Position numbers and translations under genes: made by a program
Origin: Paenibacillus sonchi
Lineage (GTDB): Bacteria > Bacillota > Bacilli > Paenibacillales > Paenibacillaceae
NCBI RefSeq assembly: GCF_016772475.1
Contig: NZ_CP068596.1
Coordinates: 62,001 to 126,000, forward strand
Length of the DNA stretch: 64,000 bases
Reading direction: 5' to 3'
Notes under the pieces: generated by a model
Seen by the model: only the letters and a program-made list of their open reading frames with translations
Told to the model about the DNA's origin: nothing
Database searches by the model: none
In this document: positions 1 through 8,489 of the stretch, piece after piece
Layout: each line of letters opens with the position of its first letter
Numbering within the stretch: position 1 is the stretch's first letter

Positions 1-1
1 T

Positions 2-391
2 GCGAACAATATTGCAGTTCATGACGCAGCTCAAGAGATTAGCGAAAATGATCTCTTCCATGGGCGATTAATTATCGAACCTACGACAGCTTTCGAGACA
101 TTCAAAACGAGTCTCGAAAGCAATCTTGGGCTTGATGATAGCTTGGATCCTAAAAAAGGTAGCCGGCTACATAGTGCGGTCAAAATTAAAAAATTCGTTA
201 TTTTGGATGAATCATCTGGAGTTAGCTTTCCTTTTTTATATGAGGATTCAGAATTTGGAATAACGAAATATATACAGGGTCCTTCTGTGATTGCTGTCAT
301 AGAGACTGCACATCCTGTCTTAGTTTCTCGCTCTAAGTCAGTAGAACCAATTGTTGTACCTGCTGTCCAGGAGTACAAGTTTAATAAATAG
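2..391 (+). CDS. C-terminal end of an unknown protein (5' end outside window)
   Basis: The frame is open from the window edge to a TAA at 389-391, giving the last 129 residues. An internal TTG at 143 is not preceded by a good ribosome site, so the gene very probably starts upstream. The visible part is soluble, without membrane segments or cysteines. I do not recognise a family with certainty. The mix of short beta-rich stretches, a GPSVIAV segment and a following series of secreted PKD proteins reminds me of the ectodomain of TadE-like pilus-assembly proteins, but this is weak inference. Confidence 0.6.
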   Translation, partial: ANNIAVHDAAQEISENDLFHGRLIIEPTTAFETFKTSLESNLGLDDSLDPKKGSRLHSAVKIKKFVILDESSGVSFPFLYEDSEFGITKYIQGPSVIAVIETAHPVLVSRSKSVEPIVVPAVQEYKFNK

Positions 392-788
392 AGAACTTGA
401 GATGTCGGAGGGGTGTTTTCAAGAATTCAAAGTTCCGACAAAAGCATTTGGAAGTAACGAAATTCGCTTATATGAAGAGTTGATTTACTAATACCGGCTG
501 TGACAATAATTTCTTGGTGATTCTTACCTTTTATCATACAATTATGATGTAAGATAAAAGTTTGAGGTGATAAAATTGGATGTTTTGTCGGTATATACCC
601 TTCAATAGAGTAAGTGATCATTCCTAAAGATTAGGTTGTACCTCCAAGTAAATACTCAGGATTAGAAAGTTACAAATAGCTCTGAATGCTTTGTATGTGT
701 TAGTACGGTTTTTTGAATCCAGGCCCGTTATCGTGAAATAGAGAGATTAATGATGTATTCGATACCAACATTTAAGGGAGAGATTTCT
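392..788 (+). other. intergenic region, no supported gene
   Basis: About 400 bases of AT-rich sequence. A 7-bp inverted repeat (TGTCGGA / TCCGACA) flanks about 24 bases near 403-440, just after the upstream stop, without a T tract. A GAGGTGAT ribosome-like site at 563-570 precedes a TTG-started 10-codon frame (576-608) that looks accidental. A weak TTGAAT / AAATAG pair (713-741) could be the promoter of the gene at 789. Nothing else is clear. Confidence 0.4.
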
Positions 789-1388
789 ATGATGAAGACA
801 GTAATGAAAGTAACACTGGCAGCAACGATGATGTTCAGTTCCATATTGATTCAAGGAGCAGCAATTAATACAGTATCCGCAGCAGCCAGCCAGTCACAAC
901 CCGTAATGACGGACAATCTAATCAAGTATGGTTTGAAGAAGGACGTAGAGCTCCCGGTTACCCTGACGGCCGGTGGTCTTAGTTATACGCTGGAGAAGAT
1001 TATGATCTATGATGGAAAATCGAAAGATGCCCAAGGGCTGATTAAGAAATATGGCTATGATCTGAATGGTTTTCAGTATTTTATTTGGACAAAAATCACG
1101 GTGGAGAATAAGAGTAAGAGTATCGTTCAACAAAATGCTAAAGATCTTAGAAGTAAGTGGAGAATGACTTTCGGGGATTTGTCGAAGGGAGAGCCATCGG
1201 CAGCTATGCCCGAAGCAAGTTACTACAAATCGAATAACAAAGAAGCTCTGTGGGATTGGAAGCTAAATCCTGGTGAAAAGCTGAGCACATACCAAGGATT
1301 TCGTTACACTGGGGAATTCAAGTGTCTGAACGTTCGCGTAGATAACAGTGGCCAATCCATCTCAAAATTCATCGTGGAATTAAAATAG
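789..1388 (+). CDS. small secreted protein of unknown function
   Basis: 199 residues when started at ATG 789, which lies 8 bases after TAAGGGAGAG; an ATG at 750 in the same frame has no ribosome site and would spoil the signal peptide. The N-terminus is a clear Sec signal (basic MMKTVMK, then a hydrophobic core), with likely cleavage near TVSA-A around residue 33. The mature part is about 165 residues, beta-rich, with a single cysteine near the C-terminus. It resembles small extracellular Ig-like (DUF4352-type) proteins of Bacillota in layout only. It ends 16 bases before the next gene and is probably co-transcribed with the PKD proteins. Confidence 0.75.
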   Translation: MMKTVMKVTLAATMMFSSILIQGAAINTVSAAASQSQPVMTDNLIKYGLKKDVELPVTLTAGGLSYTLEKIMIYDGKSKDAQGLIKKYGYDLNGFQYFIWTKITVENKSKSIVQQNAKDLRSKWRMTFGDLSKGEPSAAMPEASYYKSNNKEALWDWKLNPGEKLSTYQGFRYTGEFKCLNVRVDNSGQSISKFIVELK

Positions 1389-1404
1389 GTAAGGGGATTG
1401 GCAG

Positions 1405-3681
1405 ATGATAAAAAAAATTCCAATCATTACTTTTTTGGTTATAACTATTGTATTTTCTTTGGCACCCAACTTAAGTAGTGTGGCCCAAGCTGCAGATGTC
1501 AAGCAAGGAAGTGTTAGCATACCAGTGACGAATGGCTTAACCGGATCTGGTAACATTGCCAAAACATTTTACTTGGATCTACCGAGCGGGGTCACCGGCT
1601 CCGCTATTAAATCAGGGACACTTAAATACTCAGGAACCAACAGTGTTGTAGGTGGTATCGCCATCGAGAACGGGAAGATAAAACTTACACTGAAGGGGAC
1701 GGCAAAGGATGAAACGTTCTCTGTAGAGGGGAGGGACGGGAATCCGATGTACCCCTTCGTGACTAACCCTGGCAATTCTATCTGGCGATATGCAGACGGG
1801 AGACGCTGGCAAATTAATAACTATGATGAATACAGAGACGTCAATACATTCTATAATGCAGCTGCAACTGATTACAGTACACCCTCAACTAAACCGCCAA
1901 CAAAAACTGTAACCACTAAATCTATTACCATTGTACCGCCCAATTCGGCAACATGGTTTCGAAAGGATCAAACAGTGGTTCCATTTAGTTCTGTCATTCA
2001 ATCCAGTATCAAGATGAAACTAGAAACGCTTTTAGATGGAGCAAAAGGGTCTGGTGGTCTCAAAAACGGGAAAATCGTCATTACATATGAAATTCCAACG
2101 GTAAACGTAAAACCAGAACAAGTCTCTGACAGTTTTGAAAAAGGACAGTGGGTTGAAGGACGTCTATACTTTGTTAATCAACCCTACTACTACGAAGCAC
2201 AAGCGAAACTCACCTCCTACAGCTATGCCGGCACGGTCACCTTTGATTACTCCCCACCTGACCAAGCTACGCTAAACGGAACGGCCACGCTGGAGAAGCC
2301 AAGCCCGAATCCGATCAAGCTGGAAGGCAGCAAAGTAGATGTGAAAATCAACGTCAAAGGGGAGCTTCTGGGTTACACGGATACCTCTAACATCGAGGAA
2401 TGGGTGTTTTACGCCAAGGAAAAGAATGGTACCGCCAAGGCCGACATGAAGAAAGATTACAGCAAGCAACTTACCGCATCAAAGAGCTTTGACTTCGCAA
2501 TCCCGGCAAGTCGGGTCGTCAATGATAATTTCAAGCAAGACTATACTCTGACCGTTGTCATTCGATTCAAGAAGCCTGTGGTTACCAAGACCGGAAACAT
2601 AACTTCACTGGAGCAGAGTATGGAACTCTCTGCCGGTGTGTACAAGAAGGATAACCCGGTCAGCTATCCATCCGTACCGAGTACACCGACCAAGCCGGAA
2701 GGCAAACCGCCTATTGCCCGAATCACTGCACCTAAGTACATCAAAGCCGGTTCTGACATGATGGTATACGGGGGGAATTCCTCCGATCCGGATGGATACA
2801 TCACCGACTATGCTTGGGGAACTCCTGGAGCGGAAGGCGGGATTGAAAATACGGCCAGAGGTTATGTCTGGTATACCCGGGATAAGGTCGGAGAGACTTT
2901 TCCCATTACCCTGACCGTCGTTGATAATGACGGCATGACCGGAAGCACCAGCACGGAAGTAACGGTCATCGAGCCAAGGCCATCAGCAGACCTCGAAATC
3001 AGCGGATCGCTCAAGCAGAACCGGAAAACCACATTGACCAACAGCAGTTCAAGTCCGACCCGGTTTCCGATCATTAAGTCCAAGACGCAGGTCACGATTA
3101 GTGCAGTCAGCGGTGGCACGAATGCGGACATTAAGTACAGCGGCAGCTTGGCCGAGCTAGAGAGTAAAGATGTACTTTTTAGGAAACCCGGGAAGTATAA
3201 GGCGACGATTCACGTGGAGAATACGGCAGGGTATGCTTCAGACAATGAGATTACCTTCGATATCGCTCCCGATGAATCCCCGGTTGCCTACTTTGCAATG
3301 CCCATAGGGGCCTATAGGGACCCGACTAATGGAAATAAAGCAGTCATTTCTATTGATGATATGTCGTTTTCTTCGGACAAAGATAATATCATCAAACGGG
3401 TTTGGGAATATCGCTACGATTCTAATAACAACGGAAGTTTCACAGATGAAAGCTGGGTACAGTTCAGTGACGAAAACAAAACTCGCCTAAATTTGGAGCT
3501 CTATCAGGTCGGGAAGTATGAGGTACGTGTTACCGTTATTGAAGAGTTTGGCCAGCCGACGATTGAGGATTTTGTCACCGATGCCGATAGGCTGCGGACC
3601 AGCTCTGAGGCCACCCAGAATGTAATCGAGCGAATAGTAGAAGTGAATAACCGCCCGCCTGAAGTAGATTGGGATTTTTAA
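1405..3681 (+). CDS. large secreted PKD-domain protein
   Basis: 758 residues. ATG 1405 follows AAGGGGATTGG. A signal peptide (MIKKIPIITFLVITIVFSL...) ends at AQA-A near residue 31. The first 400 residues are beta-rich and of unknown fold. A typical PKD domain lies at about 435-522, with SSDPDGYITDYAW and PITLTVVDNDG motifs. Further Ig/PKD-like repeats follow to the C-terminus, including a second S/D-rich WEYRYDSNNNG segment near 670. PKD domains are extracellular beta-sandwiches in adhesins, S-layer proteins and polysaccharide-active enzymes. No catalytic domain, membrane anchor or LPXTG is visible. It sits between a small secreted protein and another PKD protein (20-base gap), suggesting a cell-surface operon. 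Confidence 0.85.
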   Translation: MIKKIPIITFLVITIVFSLAPNLSSVAQAADVKQGSVSIPVTNGLTGSGNIAKTFYLDLPSGVTGSAIKSGTLKYSGTNSVVGGIAIENGKIKLTLKGTAKDETFSVEGRDGNPMYPFVTNPGNSIWRYADGRRWQINNYDEYRDVNTFYNAAATDYSTPSTKPPTKTVTTKSITIVPPNSATWFRKDQTVVPFSSVIQSSIKMKLETLLDGAKGSGGLKNGKIVITYEIPTVNVKPEQVSDSFEKGQWVEGRLYFVNQPYYYEAQAKLTSYSYAGTVTFDYSPPDQATLNGTATLEKPSPNPIKLEGSKVDVKINVKGELLGYTDTSNIEEWVFYAKEKNGTAKADMKKDYSKQLTASKSFDFAIPASRVVNDNFKQDYTLTVVIRFKKPVVTKTGNITSLEQSMELSAGVYKKDNPVSYPSVPSTPTKPEGKPPIARITAPKYIKAGSDMMVYGGNSSDPDGYITDYAWGTPGAEGGIENTARGYVWYTRDKVGETFPITLTVVDNDGMTGSTSTEVTVIEPRPSADLEISGSLKQNRKTTLTNSSSSPTRFPIIKSKTQVTISAVSGGTNADIKYSGSLAELESKDVLFRKPGKYKATIHVENTAGYASDNEITFDIAPDESPVAYFAMPIGAYRDPTNGNKAVISIDDMSFSSDKDNIIKRVWEYRYDSNNNGSFTDESWVQFSDENKTRLNLELYQVGKYEVRVTVIEEFGQPTIEDFVTDADRLRTSSEATQNVIERIVEVNNRPPEVDWDF

Positions 3682-3700
3682 GTGGAGGAAGGAAAGGCAT

Positions 3701-5437
3701 ATGAAACGTTTGTTGAAAGAAAGCATCATACTATTTCTTTGTTTTGCTTTACTGCTCCCTTTCTTGCCACGACCAGCATTAGAGGTGGTAGGGTTAGGAA
3801 CAGTCGCGCAGGCCGCAGAGGACGATATCATTTATTATCGGGATATCACCTTTGAAGCCGGGCAGGGGGGGCATGGGAATCAGGATGATGCGATCACTTT
3901 AGATTTCCCAGCCCTCAAGATTATCAATCTTAAATACAATAAAATCACTAAAAGATTGACCTATGATATTGCGCCTGTGGCCAACCTCCGGGTCCATTTG
4001 AATAGTAGTTATGGTACAGAACGAATTATGACCAAGATGTGCTCTTCTATTTATACCAAAAAGGGGTATGAATACGAAAAAATGGATCAGTATGGGGAAG
4101 ATCAGTCCTGGTTTTGTCGTGAAAACCCATCCTCTTACTACTATGATCGTTATTGGCCAGCGGATTTCGGAAACTTGTTCAGCTTCGTCCCTTATGAGGA
4201 ACGGTATAAACCTTATGTCGATTTTGATTTATCTAACATAAGAGAGAAGATGAAGGTAACAGCACCGAACGTATACTTTCAAGGTTCTAACGACATTGAA
4301 GAACAAGACATACGTCCAGGATTAGCTGGCGATCCGGAATTGTTCAGAATTAGAATAGTTGTTCATACAGATTTTCTTGGAGGGGATCCTTACGGTGTCG
4401 GCTATACACCAGCTTACTATACTCCATATATGACAAGGACGGCTGAACTCATACCGAATCATCCACCCTCTTTATCCGTGGGTACACCTAATGGAATAAC
4501 GTTAGTCAATGCTCCCAATTTGAGCGGAGTCAATATTGAGGGATATGTCAGTGATCCGGATAACGAAGATGTAACGGTAACCGCCGAAATCCCCAATGTC
4601 TTCTACAAGAAGACCGTTGTACCTCAAGCCAGGTTATCGAAAAATTTCAGTATCCCGATAGACGCGATTCAAGACTCTTTGCCGCCAGGGTCCTATAACA
4701 TGATAATCACCGCGTCAGATCCATCGGGAATGAAACAAACTGCGAATCTAAATATAAACGTTAAACAACAAATACGAAATAATACCTATATCCTTATCAA
4801 CACACCATTTGAATCAAAAACCAAATTTTTTGATTCTGAGGGAGATCCATTGCATTCCACACGTTTTAGGTATGACCACAATCCGTATTTCTTTGATAAC
4901 TCAATGGGTATCATTGGTGACTCCGGTTTGTGGAGAACATCTGAATACACATCATTTCCATTCAGTGGTGTATATACGGCTGTCTTCCAGTCCCGTGATA
5001 ACCCGAAAAATGATGACCGATTTGATATTTACCGAAAATGGAGCCGGGACAATTTATCCTCCATGACCTTTCATGTGCACCGTAAACCAGTAGCTTTATT
5101 TGCAGCTAAATTGGTCGGAGGGACCCTACAGATCACAGACAGCAGTTATGACCTTGATCATATCACAGCCGCTAACAAGGGGCTTATCGATTGGCAATGG
5201 CAGTACAAGAAAACAGAGTCTGGGGTATGGATGGATGGAGCGCCCCCTGCCAACCTTCCGACAAACGATCAATATGACATTCGGTTACGAGTGCGCGATA
5301 TGGATGGAGAAAATAACCTAGGGGTTTGGAGTGACTGGTGCCCAAGAACGGTTGGAGCAGGTATTAATCTCCCCCAGTTGCACTGTTTACGGTGGAGCCG
5401 AGCATCGTGTCTTACCGGAAGGCAACGACGATTATAG
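3701..5437 (+). CDS. secreted PKD/Ig-repeat protein, N-terminal fragment of a frameshifted gene
   Basis: ATG 3701 follows GGAGGAAGGAAAGG. The signal peptide has a long hydrophobic core and cleaves near AQA-A at about residue 42. The mature part contains a tyrosine-rich N-terminal region and an Ig/cadherin-like segment near 255-350 (SDPDNEDVTV, ITASDPSG). The frame is lost at a C5 run (5371-5375): adding one C restores the PKD-linker motif NLPPVALFTVEPS and joins this fragment to the next frame. The last roughly 20 codons before the stop at 5437 are therefore out of frame. The intact gene would be 3701-7584, about 1295 residues. Confidence 0.8.
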   Translation: MKRLLKESIILFLCFALLLPFLPRPALEVVGLGTVAQAAEDDIIYYRDITFEAGQGGHGNQDDAITLDFPALKIINLKYNKITKRLTYDIAPVANLRVHLNSSYGTERIMTKMCSSIYTKKGYEYEKMDQYGEDQSWFCRENPSSYYYDRYWPADFGNLFSFVPYEERYKPYVDFDLSNIREKMKVTAPNVYFQGSNDIEEQDIRPGLAGDPELFRIRIVVHTDFLGGDPYGVGYTPAYYTPYMTRTAELIPNHPPSLSVGTPNGITLVNAPNLSGVNIEGYVSDPDNEDVTVTAEIPNVFYKKTVVPQARLSKNFSIPIDAIQDSLPPGSYNMIITASDPSGMKQTANLNINVKQQIRNNTYILINTPFESKTKFFDSEGDPLHSTRFRYDHNPYFFDNSMGIIGDSGLWRTSEYTSFPFSGVYTAVFQSRDNPKNDDRFDIYRKWSRDNLSSMTFHVHRKPVALFAAKLVGGTLQITDSSYDLDHITAANKGLIDWQWQYKKTESGVWMDGAPPANLPTNDQYDIRLRVRDMDGENNLGVWSDWCPRTVGAGINLPQLHCLRWSRASCLTGRQRRL

Positions 5438-7584
5438 ACAAATCCTTTGATCCGGATAATGACCCGCTGGATGTTTATAATTGGACCGTAATTAAGGATG
5501 GCTGGCAGCAGGTATGGAGTCATTGGGGCGGTGCTACTACGCCGCCGAACATCGCCGCATACGGAGTCGGGACCTATCAGCTCACCTTGAAGGTCCATGA
5601 TAACCGGGGGCTTTGGTCGGAACCATACAGCCAAACCGTACAGGTGATTAATCATCCTCCGGCAGCTGCTTTTAGCATGCCAACGGAAGTGTACCGGGAT
5701 ACGGTCATTATCATGGAGAATATGACACCGGATCCAGACGAAGACGGCGATGTATTAAGCTACGCTTGGAACGCAAGAATCAATAACAGTCCATATTATT
5801 ATTCTGGAGGCAACCGAAACCAGGTCATGACCATCCGGGATCTGATCGCACGCAGCGGCATTACACAGCAGCAAGCCATATCAGATGGCTGGGAAATGCG
5901 CCTGACCGCTTCAGACGGAACACTTTCCTCTAATGCAACCAGAAATTTTACTGTTTTGAACCATGTTCCGACAGCAGCCATTAACGGGCCTGCAACGGTG
6001 TATCAATTTGACACAAAACAGTACACATCGTCTGATAATGATGGAGATCCATCCGATATGGCCAGTCTTCAATATTTTTGGAAGGTGACGGATAGTGACG
6101 GGGCCACCAAATTATACAAGACTCCTAGCATCGAGGTCAGTTTCCCGAATTCAGGTATTTACACCCTGGAGCATTGGGCCGTGGACCAGATCGGGGCCAA
6201 GTCGAACATCGACACCCTAAAGGTCAACGTACTGAAGAACCTGGCACCATCAATGACGATAACATCCCCTGCTGGCACATCGGAGAACCCTTCCGTGCTG
6301 GATGCAGAGAAGCAAGGAGACCCGTTGGTCGAGTGGGCATACTCCGATCCGGAGAATGACCCACAGGAAAAGTACCGCCTGGAGTTTTTTACAAAGGAAG
6401 GTATCTTGGAAAAAAGTGTGGAGAACGCAGATAATACCGGCTTGATCCGCCAGTACCAAGTTCCTAACCCAACGTTTAATCGCTTCGAATATTTTACTGT
6501 ACTGGGCCGGGCATATTCTAAAGGCTCCTGGTCAGAGATTTCGAATGAAAAAATGTTCATCATCGACAATCCGCCGAAGCCAGGGTTTAGTTTATTGACG
6601 GATACAGGAAAGGATGCCACAAAGGTACCGATCTATCGGACGGATGTTCTTAACATCAAAAGCACGGCTACGGATCTGGACGAGCCGAAGGGAGACACCA
6701 TTAGCCATAAGTATTATTTGAAGCCGGCTAGTGGAACAGAAGGACTCGCCAGCACCCAGGGCGATTTCACGAAGAAATTTGCTTCCAATGGAATTTTTAC
6801 GTATCGTCAGGTCGTGACGGATTCGCTGGGACTCTTCCGTGAGATTACACATAGCCTCACGGTTGTAAACCGGCTCCCGAAAGTGAATATCACGTATCCG
6901 ACTAGCGATAACCAGGCCAAGCCCACCATCGTCAGCACGCTTACACCGATCATCAAGTGGGATTACCAGGATGATGACGGCGACCTGCAGCAGCGCTATA
7001 AAGTGCGCATTATCAACTTGGCCACAGGCGCGGTAAAGGTGCAGTCAGGTGAACAGGTTTCAAGTGCTAGGCAGTGGCAGGTGCCCGCTGGAGCGCTTGC
7101 AGAGTATGAGAAGTATGCGGTAGAGGTTGAGGCTTTCGACGGCTTTGACTGGAGCGCGATTTCTCCGCGGAAATATTTTATGGTCAATCTGTTAACGGTA
7201 AAGGGCGGAGTCAAGCACACCGAGGAATGGAACGCTAACCGCCAAGCCTATAATCTGAAGCAAAGCGGAGATCCGGAAAGTCCACGCGCTTATAACGTGT
7301 ATTGGGCAGGAGAAGCCTTCGTGCTGCAGGCAAAGACAACCGGTCTTCCAGACACGGTTCAGGTGACGATGCCGGGCGGGTATTCGACGCAGCTCACCCC
7401 GGCTGATAGTGACAAGCTCATTTGGGATGGCCAACTCACTGATCCTTCTTTTGAAAAATTACCAAATGGGCCGGTTACGTTCACCTTCACGGCAACAAAT
7501 GAGTATCAGTCGAAGGTAGATACGGTAACAGTAGTCATTTCTGAAGATTGGACGGAGTACTTCCGTAGTCATAGAATAAAGTAA
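5374..7584 (+). CDS. secreted PKD/Ig-repeat protein, C-terminal fragment of the same frameshifted gene
   Basis: Continuation in the +1 frame of the gene starting at 3701. It has no ribosome site or signal peptide of its own, so it is not a separate gene. It carries at least five tandem PKD/Ig-like repeats of about 90-100 residues, each with a DPDxD or DPExD calcium-type loop (SFDPDNDPLD, TPDPDEDGD, YSDPENDPQ, YQDDDGDLQ) and a linker of the NHPPxAxF or NRLPKV type. The end is a beta-rich domain without a wall anchor. The repeats indicate an elongated extracellular stalk or adhesin. A terminator follows directly. Confidence 0.8.
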   Translation, partial: PVALFTVEPSIVSYRKATTIIDKSFDPDNDPLDVYNWTVIKDGWQQVWSHWGGATTPPNIAAYGVGTYQLTLKVHDNRGLWSEPYSQTVQVINHPPAAAFSMPTEVYRDTVIIMENMTPDPDEDGDVLSYAWNARINNSPYYYSGGNRNQVMTIRDLIARSGITQQQAISDGWEMRLTASDGTLSSNATRNFTVLNHVPTAAINGPATVYQFDTKQYTSSDNDGDPSDMASLQYFWKVTDSDGATKLYKTPSIEVSFPNSGIYTLEHWAVDQIGAKSNIDTLKVNVLKNLAPSMTITSPAGTSENPSVLDAEKQGDPLVEWAYSDPENDPQEKYRLEFFTKEGILEKSVENADNTGLIRQYQVPNPTFNRFEYFTVLGRAYSKGSWSEISNEKMFIIDNPPKPGFSLLTDTGKDATKVPIYRTDVLNIKSTATDLDEPKGDTISHKYYLKPASGTEGLASTQGDFTKKFASNGIFTYRQVVTDSLGLFREITHSLTVVNRLPKVNITYPTSDNQAKPTIVSTLTPIIKWDYQDDDGDLQQRYKVRIINLATGAVKVQSGEQVSSARQWQVPAGALAEYEKYAVEVEAFDGFDWSAISPRKYFMVNLLTVKGGVKHTEEWNANRQAYNLKQSGDPESPRAYNVYWAGEAFVLQAKTTGLPDTVQVTMPGGYSTQLTPADSDKLIWDGQLTDPSFEKLPNGPVTFTFTATNEYQSKVDTVTVVISEDWTEYFRSHRIK

Positions 7585-7591
7585 GAGTGAA

Positions 7592-7622
7592 GGGACCCAT
7601 GAAATTGTGGGTTCTTTTTTTT
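7592..7622 (+). terminator. rho-independent terminator of the PKD gene
   Basis: The stem GGACCCA (7593-7599) pairs with TGGGTTC (7608-7614), including one G-U pair, around an 8-base loop and is followed by eight T (7615-7622). It begins 8 bases after the stop codon and separates the surface-protein genes from the biosynthetic cluster. Confidence 0.85.
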
Positions 7623-7835
7623 GAGTACCTCGTTTAACGATAGAAGTAATCAAGTAAATTTATTAAGAAAGCCGTTGAATGTACAATAAGAGTTATCGAA
7701 GAAAATTATTCAGAAAATAAAGAGGTAGGAGCAATAGACTGGTAATGATGATCCTTCAAGGTTTTGGAGCTGGTGAATCATCTTCCTTTGAGAAATAATC
7801 AGTTTTTGAAGTAACGAGGAACGTTAGTTGAATAA

Positions 7836-7881
7836 CAGCGGCAGTCTAAGACTTTATTTATCAAATCTTGTTCTGCCGCTG
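7836..7881 (+). repeat. inverted repeat CAGCGGCAG / CTGCCGCTG
   Basis: Perfect 9-bp arms at 7836-7844 and 7873-7881 with 28 bases between, followed by CTTCTTTTA. The stem is GC-rich in an AT-rich setting and could be a weak second terminator or a scar of an excised element. The first CAGTCTAA repeat begins inside its left arm. Confidence 0.5.
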
Positions 7882-7985
7882 CTTCTTTTAATGAATCAGT
7901 CTAAAACTTATTTTTCAAACTAAATAATCTTCAATTCAAAACCCCCATTAAATCAACGCCTCCAGTCTAATACTATATTTTCACC
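7842..7985 (+). repeat. three imperfect direct repeats, CAGTCTAA-ACT-(T)ATTT-TCA type
   Basis: Copies at about 7842-7865, 7897-7920 and 7963-7985 share CAGTCTAA, then ACT, then an AT-rich block ending in TCA. They are spaced 55 and 66 bases apart. They are too short and irregular for CRISPR. They could be binding sites or remnants of a duplicated element. Confidence 0.45.
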
Positions 7986-7991
7986 GAAAAA

Positions 7992-8090
7992 CCACCTTGC
8001 GTTCGGGTCCTGCATCAGAATGGCATCGAGTATGGCATCTGAAATTTGATTGCACATCTTGTCTGGGTGGCCTTCAGTCACGGGCTCCGA
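7992..8090 (-). pseudogene. metK (S-adenosylmethionine synthetase) remnant
   Basis: Read on the minus strand from 8090 to 7992, 33 codons encode a near-perfect MetK N-terminal segment: [13 protein letters not shown], then [12 protein letters not shown], then MQDPNAR. MetK normally has [20 protein letters not shown], whose His and Asp take part in ATP and methionine binding. Stops or unrelated sequence lie on both sides, with no start or ribosome site, so it is a relic of an inserted or deleted gene. It is a scar at the cluster boundary, or what is left of a SAM-supply gene that once served the cluster's methyltransferases. Confidence 0.75.
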
Positions 8091-8161
8091 CCTAAATAAA
8101 TGACGGTCTTCAAAACAAATCATTCCTTTCGATAAAAATGACTAATTTTGGAATTAAAGAA

Positions 8162-8211
8162 ATAAATTGTAACATAATGTTTGCCGAAATACTATATATG
8201 TCACAATTTAT
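8162..8211 (+). promoter_or_regulatory. operator-like dyad, 15-bp arms
   Basis: ATAAATTGTAACATA (8162-8176) and TATGTCACAATTTAT (8197-8211) are inverted copies with one mismatch, separated by 20 bases. The TGTNACA cores are about three helical turns apart, as expected for a dimeric or tetrameric repressor or activator. It lies about 350-400 bases upstream of the first cluster gene. Confidence 0.4.
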
Positions 8212-8248
8212 ATAAAAATGTATATTGAATTATTAAATGGACGAAATT

Positions 8249-8293
8249 ATTATTGATATTAATAGATCAAATGTATGTAAACATATCAATAAT
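8249..8293 (+). promoter_or_regulatory. second operator-like dyad, perfect 11-bp arms
   Basis: ATTATTGATAT (8249-8259) and ATATCAATAAT (8283-8293) form a perfect inverted repeat with 23 bases between, nearly the same arm spacing as the dyad at 8162. A TTGATA hexamer lies inside the left arm. Function is inferred from symmetry and position only. Confidence 0.35.
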
Positions 8294-8340
8294 TTGTATT
8301 TCTTAACGTATCATATCGAGCCAATCGCTGCTTCGGCACG

Positions 8341-8370
8341 TTGGTAAGGATGATGCGACATAGCTATATC
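8341..8370 (+). promoter_or_regulatory. possible sigma-A promoter of the cluster
   Basis: TTGGTA (8341-8346), 18 bases, then TATATC (8365-8370). A transcript would start near 8377, just ahead of the leader hairpins, with about 180 bases of leader before the AT-ER gene. Both hexamers are imperfect. Confidence 0.3.
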
Positions 8371-8389
8371 TATCCGTAGTGTGTTGCAC

Positions 8390-8429
8390 ACAGCAGACGA
8401 AAGGGGGGACCTATGCTTTTGTCTGCTGT
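8390..8429 (+). promoter_or_regulatory. leader hairpin 1 (14-bp stem)
   Basis: ACAGCAGACGAAAG (8390-8403) pairs with CTTTTGTCTGCTGT (8416-8429) with a single G-U pair. The 12-base loop contains GGACCT, which is complementary to AGGTCC in the right arm of the next hairpin. There is no T tract, so it is a structured leader element rather than a terminator. Confidence 0.5.
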
Positions 8430-8462
8430 AATGTTTATATAAATGAATGAGAGCATTGATGG

Positions 8463-8489
8463 AATAGGACCTGCGCAGCAGGTCCTATT
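8463..8489 (+). promoter_or_regulatory. leader hairpin 2 (perfect 12-bp stem)
   Basis: AATAGGACCTGC (8463-8474) and GCAGGTCCTATT (8478-8489) are perfect complements around a 3-base loop, followed by TGTCATTGG, a poor T tract. It lies about 70 bases before the first cluster gene and could be a weak attenuator or a 5' stabiliser. Confidence 0.5.

Noticed and set aside
576..608. Ten-codon leader peptide with GAGGTGAT and TTG start
   Set aside because: Too short, no terminator or attenuator after it, and a TTG start; most likely chance.
7650..7745. Fragment of an AraC-type regulator
   Set aside because: Only about 30 codons with vague similarity, no start codon and no continuation.
7842..7985. 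CRISPR array
   Set aside because: Only three short, diverged repeats with uneven spacing and no cas genes.
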